A stretch of 11,695 nt of DNA from Gammaproteobacteria bacterium UBA6968 (GTDB lineage Bacteria > Pseudomonadota > Gammaproteobacteria > Pseudomonadales > Azotimanducaceae). The translations under genes and the position numbers were made by a program. Below the pieces are notes generated by a model. It had not been told where the DNA came from and searched no databases. It saw only the letters and a list, made by a program, of their open reading frames with translations. The stretch is taken from contig DJYW01000036.1 of NCBI GenBank assembly GCA_002450255.1, positions 1 through 11,695 on the forward strand. The letters run 5' to 3'. Each line of letters begins with the position of its first letter. Positions within the stretch are counted from its first letter, which is position 1. Shown in pieces: positions 8,420 through 11,695 of this stretch.

Positions 8420-9802
8420 TTGACTAAGGGTGTTTTTGGTACTGATGGTATTCGTGGACGAGTGGGTGTCTATCCCATAACACCAGAATTCTGTCTGCGC
8501 TTGGGGTGGTCGATTGGCAAGGTATTCGCCGATCAGTGTCCCGACTCCGATCCCCAAACGAGTTCAGATGGAGCCGTCAAACCGACCGTTTTGATTGGCA
8601 AAGACACGCGGATCTCGGGCTATATGTTCGAAGCAGCTCTACAAGCAGGTTTAGTTTCTGCGGGCGCTGATGTGAAACTGCTTGGTCCGATGCCGACTCC
8701 CGGTATCGCTTATTTAACTCGCACGCTGAAAGGCGCTGCGGGTATCGTGATCAGCGCTTCACATAATCCCTTTGGTGACAATGGGATTAAGTTTTTCGAT
8801 GCATCGGGCAGCAAATTATCAGATGACCTGGAAGCGCAAATTGAGGCAGCTTTGCGGCAGGCAATGGATTGTGAACCGTCTGAAGCGTTGGGGCGTGCTT
8901 CTCGCGTTCCTGACGCGGTGGGGCGTTATGTAGAATTTTGTAAGTCGTCTGTTAGTCAATCGCTGGATTTGAGCGGCATGAAACTCGTCATTGACTGTGC
9001 AAACGGCGCGACTTATCAAATCGCAGACAAAGTGTTTGCCGAAATGGGAGCGCGGGTCGAAACCATAGCCGCGTCCCCAAACGGATTCAATATCAACAAA
9101 GAATGTGGCTCTACTCATCCAGAGACCTTGATGGCTCGGGTGGTGGAAAGCGGCGCTGACGTAGGCATCGCTTTTGACGGCGATGGCGACAGAGTTGTCA
9201 TGGTCGATCGCAAGGGCCGGTTGGTCGATGGCGACCAGATCGTTTATGCCATAGCAAAACACCGCCAGCGACAGGGCACCTTAAACGGAGGTGTTGTGGG
9301 TACTTTGATGAGCAATCTGGGCCTACAACTGGCGCTACAGCAAGACACAATTGAATTTGCGCGTGCCAATGTGGGCGATCGCTATATTTTGGAAATGCTT
9401 AAAGCAAAGAACTGGCAACTTGGCGCCGAGCCTTCAGGGCATATTTTGACGCTGGATTTGACAAGTACCGGTGACGCAATCATTTCAGCCTTACAAGTGT
9501 TGCTGGCCATGCAATCGGCGCAATCCGATTTAGATGAATTGGTTGCAGGTGTCACTAAGATGCCGCAGACGTTAGTCAACGTGGTTACCTCTAACCCAAA
9601 AGAGGTTATGCAGCATCCTGCAGTGGCGCAGATTGTCGCGGCATTCGCTGCTGAATTGGGAGACCGCGGCCGTATTCTGGTGCGCCCGTCAGGGACCGAG
9701 CCATTGTTAAGAATTATGGTAGAGGGAGCCGACGAAAGTGAAATTTGCGGGGTAGCAGAGCAGATCGCTGTGGCCGCAAAGCAGGCGGCGGGCGACTCCT
9801 AA
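8420..9802 (+). CDS. glmM: Phosphoglucosamine mutase
   Basis: GlmM converts glucosamine-6-phosphate to glucosamine-1-phosphate, the step leading to UDP-GlcNAc for peptidoglycan and lipopolysaccharide. The product has 460 residues (445 in E. coli). The active-site phosphoserine is Ser114 in ISASHNP, the magnesium loop is DGDGDR (253-258), the sugar-binding loop is GAEPSGH, and the C-terminal phosphate-binding loop is RPSGTEPLLR. Most of the extra length is an insertion of about 13 polar residues (around 37-55), between the first helix and the VLIGKDTR strand, likely a surface loop. The start is TTG: an in-frame stop lies at 8402-8404 and TTG at 8420 is the only usable codon before the family signature FGTDGIRG. 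A G-run at 8407-8411 is the nearest ribosome-binding-like sequence. A weak start may limit expression. Confidence 0.97.
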   Translation: MTKGVFGTDGIRGRVGVYPITPEFCLRLGWSIGKVFADQCPDSDPQTSSDGAVKPTVLIGKDTRISGYMFEAALQAGLVSAGADVKLLGPMPTPGIAYLTRTLKGAAGIVISASHNPFGDNGIKFFDASGSKLSDDLEAQIEAALRQAMDCEPSEALGRASRVPDAVGRYVEFCKSSVSQSLDLSGMKLVIDCANGATYQIADKVFAEMGARVETIAASPNGFNINKECGSTHPETLMARVVESGADVGIAFDGDGDRVVMVDRKGRLVDGDQIVYAIAKHRQRQGTLNGGVVGTLMSNLGLQLALQQDTIEFARANVGDRYILEMLKAKNWQLGAEPSGHILTLDLTSTGDAIISALQVLLAMQSAQSDLDELVAGVTKMPQTLVNVVTSNPKEVMQHPAVAQIVAAFAAELGDRGRILVRPSGTEPLLRIMVEGADESEICGVAEQIAVAAKQAAGDS

Positions 9803-9900
9803 TTGACGCGTAGGCCAATGGGCAATCTGGGATCGTGATAATCTATACGGCTTTTATCTGGTTGTGTTCTCAGGTTGTAGACAGCCGTTTTGGCCAGAAC

Positions 9901-9929
9901 TTGGAAATCTATTGGGCACCGTATAAGAT
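9901..9929 (+). promoter_or_regulatory. Candidate promoter immediately upstream of tpiA
   Basis: TTGGAA (9901-9906) and TAAGAT (9924-9929) are separated by 17 bases, each matching the sigma-70 consensus at four of six positions. TATAAG at 9922-9927 overlaps the -10. The following GCGCGGCCC resembles a GC-rich discriminator. The predicted start, near 9936, would leave only about ten bases before the first tpiA ATG. Confidence 0.4.
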
Positions 9930-9945
9930 GCGCGGCCCTTAAACG

Positions 9946-10707
9946 ATGTCTAGCGCTATGAGCTCAATGCTGGTTGCGGCTAATTGGAAATGTAACGGAA
10001 GTTTCGCCGATTTAGAGGCCTACGCGTCTGCAATACAACCCGCTGCCGGGGGGGAGGCCATTGTTTTCCCTCCTGCAGTGTATGTAGCGTGGTTGCGGAG
10101 ACGGCTGCCGGACAGCGTAGCCGTTGGCGTACAGGACGTGAGCTTATATGCCGGCGGGGCGCATACTGGCGAGATCTCAGTGAGCATTGCAGCCGATGTC
10201 GGTGCATCATGGGTGTTGGTTGGGCATAGCGAACGGCGCGAAGATCAACAAGAAGACGACGCTATTGTAGCGGCAAAGCTCCGAGCAGTAGTGGACGCGG
10301 GTTTACGCCCAATACTCTGCGTCGGGGAAAGCGAAGCCTCGCGCCAAAGTGGATCGGCAGACGTTTTTGTGGCGGCGCAAGTAACCAGCGCGATTGAAGC
10401 AGTAGGTGCTGATCAGCTGGTTACCGGTGCGATTGCTTACGAACCGATGTGGGCCATTGGATCAGGGGTCAGCGCTTCGCCAAGCCAGGCGGCGCAGATG
10501 CATGCGCTTATTAGATCGACGGCAACCACTGCCGGTGGACTAAACGGTTCGGAATTGCAGGTGATATATGGCGGTAGTGTTAAACAAGACAATGCTGCGT
10601 CGTTATTTGCAGAGATAGAGATTGGTGGAGCGTTAGTCGGCGGAGCATCTATGCAAGCCGAGTCTTTTAACGCGATCATTGATGCGGCTGCAGAGGCGCG
10701 GCGGTAG
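9946..10707 (+). CDS. tpiA: Triosephosphate isomerase
   Basis: TpiA interconverts dihydroxyacetone phosphate and glyceraldehyde-3-phosphate in glycolysis and gluconeogenesis. The 253-residue product has the TIM-barrel signature residues: Asn13 and Lys15 in NWK, catalytic His94 in GHSERR, catalytic base Glu166 in AYEPMWAIG, and the phosphate-binding YGGSV (208-212) and GALVGGAS. The start is ambiguous: ATGs occur at 9946, 9958 and 9967. E. coli TpiA starts about nine residues before NWK, so 9958 would fit the family best, and 9946 adds four residues. None has a clear ribosome-binding site. The gene lies between glmM and secG, an order seen in Pseudomonas-like genomes but not in E. coli. Confidence 0.97.
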   Translation: MSSAMSSMLVAANWKCNGSFADLEAYASAIQPAAGGEAIVFPPAVYVAWLRRRLPDSVAVGVQDVSLYAGGAHTGEISVSIAADVGASWVLVGHSERREDQQEDDAIVAAKLRAVVDAGLRPILCVGESEASRQSGSADVFVAAQVTSAIEAVGADQLVTGAIAYEPMWAIGSGVSASPSQAAQMHALIRSTATTAGGLNGSELQVIYGGSVKQDNAASLFAEIEIGGALVGGASMQAESFNAIIDAAAEARR

Positions 10708-10767
10708 GGCGAGTAAGAAACAAATGAGTCAGACGCAATCAGTAATGCGTTCAAATCGAGACATAAA

Positions 10768-11121
10768 ATGGCAACGTTGGAATCAGTTCTTTTAGCATTG
10801 TTGGTGGTTGATGCGATCGCCCTTACAGTTTTGGTTTTATTGCAGCAAGGCAAAGGCGCGGACGTCGGCGCGGCCTTTGGTAGTGGCTCGTCGAACACGA
10901 TGTTTGGTAGTGCGGGTAACGTCGGCATCTTAACCAAGCTGACCGCGTGGTTGGCGATCGCATTCTTTGTGATTGCTCTTGGTTTGGCGTATACCGCTAA
11001 TGAGCGCGCCGCCGCAGCGGATCAATTGGGTATGCCAGCGCTTTTAGAAGAGCCTGAGAGTGCGGGCGAGGCGGATACTGTGCCGGCGCAGCCTACAGAC
11101 AGTGACATTCCGGAGCTTTAG
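10768..11121 (+). CDS. secG: Preprotein translocase subunit SecG
   Basis: SecG is the small, non-essential subunit of the SecYEG channel and helps the SecA-driven export cycle in the inner membrane. The 117-residue product has two membrane helices, at about residues 4-25 and 53-74. Between them is the conserved cytoplasmic loop LLQQGKGADVGAAFGSGSS with FGSAG. The C-terminal ~40 residues are acidic, rich in Ala, Glu and Pro, and poorly conserved in the family. The ATG at 10768 is preceded by a weak GAG seven bases away. It lies 60 bases after tpiA and 55 bases before tRNA-Leu, an association also found in E. coli (secG-leuU); no terminator separates it from the tRNA. Confidence 0.95.
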   Translation: MATLESVLLALLVVDAIALTVLVLLQQGKGADVGAAFGSGSSNTMFGSAGNVGILTKLTAWLAIAFFVIALGLAYTANERAAAADQLGMPALLEEPESAGEADTVPAQPTDSDIPEL

Positions 11122-11176
11122 GTTTTAATTCGCATGAAGCGAACGAAGTAGGTCCGAAAAATAATGGTACATCTAA

Positions 11177-11263
11177 GCCGAAGTGGTGAAATTGGTAGAC
11201 ACGCTACCTTGAGGGGGTAGTGGGCTTATGCCCGTGCGAGTTCGAGTCTCGCCTTCGGCACCA
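11177..11263 (+). tRNA. tRNA-Leu, anticodon GAG, CCA encoded
   Basis: The 87-base sequence folds as a class II tRNA. The acceptor stem GCCGAAG/CTTCGGC is perfect, followed by A and the encoded CCA. The D stem is the three-pair GTG/CAC typical of leucine tRNAs. The anticodon stem CTACC/GGTAG encloses TTGAGGG, with anticodon GAG at 11211-11213 reading CUC and CUU. The long variable arm is GGGC-TTAT-GCCC, and the T arm is GCGAG-TTCGAGT-CTCGC. No separate promoter is evident, so it is probably cut from the secG transcript. Downstream the next tRNA is 406 bases away. Confidence 0.98.
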
Positions 11264-11398
11264 TCTAAAGCGATATATAGGGATTCTCAGATCGGAGCCG
11301 ACAGATCAAGAAGCACTGATCGCTAGCCCTAGCTGAAAAGCGATAAAGCAAGGCGCCTAGAGCGGTTGTGACTGCAACTCAGATCTCATAACCCCCGT

Positions 11399-11449
11399 TT
11401 TCGGTCTTTCGCCTCTTTCGTTTCTTTCGTCCACTTTCGTCCCCTTTCG
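11399..11449 (+). repeat. Six TTTCG repeats in a pyrimidine-rich tract
   Basis: TTTCG occurs at 11399, 11407, 11416, 11425, 11435 and 11445, at spacings of 8, 9, 9, 10 and 10 bases; the last five are CTTTCG. The tract continues as a pyrimidine-rich run to about 11489. Between 11405 and 11489 I count about 32 C and 9 G. C-rich, G-poor, unstructured RNA with evenly spaced pyrimidine-C pairs is what Rho recognises, so a Rho-dependent terminator for the upstream transcript is a reasonable inference. On the other strand the same tract is CGAAAG repeats. Confidence 0.75.
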
Positions 11450-11514
11450 TTACCTCTGGTTTCTTTCCTCTTCCTTCAGTCTTCCGCCAGGTAACGATAC
11501 TTTGCCGGTCACGC

Positions 11515-11535
11515 AGCGGGGCTTAACGTCCCGCT
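11515..11535 (+). repeat. GC-rich inverted repeat before the initiator tRNA promoter
   Basis: AGCGGG (11515-11520) pairs with CCCGCT (11530-11535) around a nine-base loop, with one further G-T pair possible. ATTTG follows, so it could act as a weak terminator, but the T-run is short. Its role is not established. Confidence 0.4.
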
Positions 11536-11543
11536 ATTTGCTA

Positions 11544-11595
11544 TGGTTCTTTTTGAGAACCATCCGTTTTGGTTCCTTTAGAGAACCATTCGCAT
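11544..11595. repeat. Tandem 26-base unit forming four alternating half-sites at 13-base steps
   Basis: TGGTTC (11544), GAACCA (11557), TGGTTC (11570) and GAACCA (11583) alternate in orientation, each separated from the next by exactly seven bases. Equivalently, a 26-base unit is duplicated with 21 of 26 positions identical. The first inverted pair extends to an 8-base stem (ATGGTTCT/AGAACCAT) with loop TTTTG. Adjacent half-sites can pair as first-second plus third-fourth, or as second-third. The last half-site ends 36 bases before the -35 of the initiator tRNA promoter. It could be an operator array, paired terminators or an attenuator. Confidence 0.8.
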
Positions 11596-11624
11596 AGGAC
11601 TGACGAAGAGAATGCGTTCATGAC

Positions 11625-11653
11625 TTGCAGCAGTAATGACAGATCACTATAAT
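11625..11653 (+). promoter_or_regulatory. Promoter of the initiator tRNA operon
   Basis: TTGCAG (11625-11630) lies 17 bases before a perfect TATAAT (11648-11653). The following CTCGGCCCC is a GC-rich discriminator of the kind found at stable-RNA promoters under stringent control. The start would be near 11660, ten bases before the tRNA. In E. coli the equivalent promoter drives metY-rimP-nusA-infB; the genes beyond the window edge are inferred, not seen. Confidence 0.75.
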
Positions 11654-11669
11654 CTCGGCCCCTAATTGA

Positions 11670-11695
11670 TGCGGGGTGGAGCAGTCTGGTAGCTC
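11670..11695 (+). tRNA. Initiator tRNA-fMet, 5' part only
   Basis: The last 26 bases match the start of bacterial initiator tRNA: acceptor strand TGCGGGG, TG, then a D arm GAGC-AGTCTGGTA-GCTC. The A11-U24 pair in the D stem (A at 11680, T at 11694) is characteristic of initiators; elongators carry the reverse type. The anticodon and 3' half lie beyond the window. Base 1 is T, where E. coli has C. Confidence 0.9.

Larger units (their letters stand above)
11264..11669. other. 406-base non-coding region between tRNA-Leu and initiator tRNA
   Basis: I see no protein-coding frame here. From left to right it holds: the octamer CTCAGATC twice (11286-11293 and 11378-11385); a hairpin ATCGCT/AGCGAT (11319-11344); a pyrimidine-rich tract with six TTTCG copies (11399-11449) that stays C-rich to about 11489; a GC hairpin (11515-11535); the alternating GGTTC array (11544-11588); and the promoter of the initiator tRNA. 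The region must contain the end of the tpiA-secG-tRNA-Leu transcript and the control region of the next operon. Confidence 0.6.

Noticed and set aside
11129..11143. TTCGC/GCGAA hairpin just after secG as a terminator
   Set aside because: The stem is only five pairs and no T-run follows; a terminator here would also cut off tRNA-Leu, which seems to lack its own promoter.
11319..11344. ATCGCT/AGCGAT hairpin after tRNA-Leu as a terminator
   Set aside because: A six-pair stem with a 14-base loop, followed by AAAGC rather than T residues.
4333..11588. A window-wide GGTTC/GAACC regulon (4337, 8368, 8388 and the array at 11544)
   Set aside because: Five-base motifs are expected by chance many times in 11.7 kb; only the array has regular spacing.

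Overview
The window reads as a conserved housekeeping stretch of a gammaproteobacterial chromosome. Gene order and protein sequences fit the Pseudomonadales/Cellvibrionales side of the class better than the enterics, because tpiA sits between glmM and secG. Every protein recognised has a close, well-known family. I see no transposase, integrase, phage gene, CRISPR array or toxin module, and no compositional break that would suggest recent transfer. The assignment to a lineage is inference from gene order and remembered homologs, not from a database search.

Layout. Bases 1-3171 hold carB without its first ~19 codons, followed after six bases by greA. A 313-base gap with no recognisable gene separates greA from the convergent yhbY (minus strand). 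A second gap of about 340 bases holds the divergent upstream regions of yhbY and rlmE. After rlmE, a 291-base gap leads to ftsH. Then folP, glmM, tpiA, secG and a tRNA-Leu(GAG) follow on the plus strand with short spacers (55 to 143 bases) and no convincing terminator, so most are probably co-transcribed. A 406-base non-coding stretch then precedes the first 26 bases of an initiator tRNA, which in many gammaproteobacteria heads the rimP-nusA-infB operon.

How the genes work together. The set covers pyrimidine/arginine precursor supply (CarB), rescue of stalled RNA polymerase (GreA), 50S ribosome maturation (YhbY, RlmE), membrane proteolysis (FtsH), folate synthesis (FolP), cell-wall precursor synthesis (GlmM), glycolysis (TpiA), protein export (SecG) and translation (two tRNAs). 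It is a growth-linked cluster rather than a single pathway.

The parts worth a second look are mostly non-coding. The 406-base stretch before the initiator tRNA holds a pyrimidine-rich tract with six TTTCG copies, and a regular array of four GGTTC-type half-sites in alternating orientation, spaced exactly 13 bases apart, just upstream of a strong-looking promoter. folP is also odd: its reading frame and recognisable family sequence continue upstream of the first ATG, yet no ATG, GTG or TTG is available there. I found no clear candidate for a wholly new biological system.
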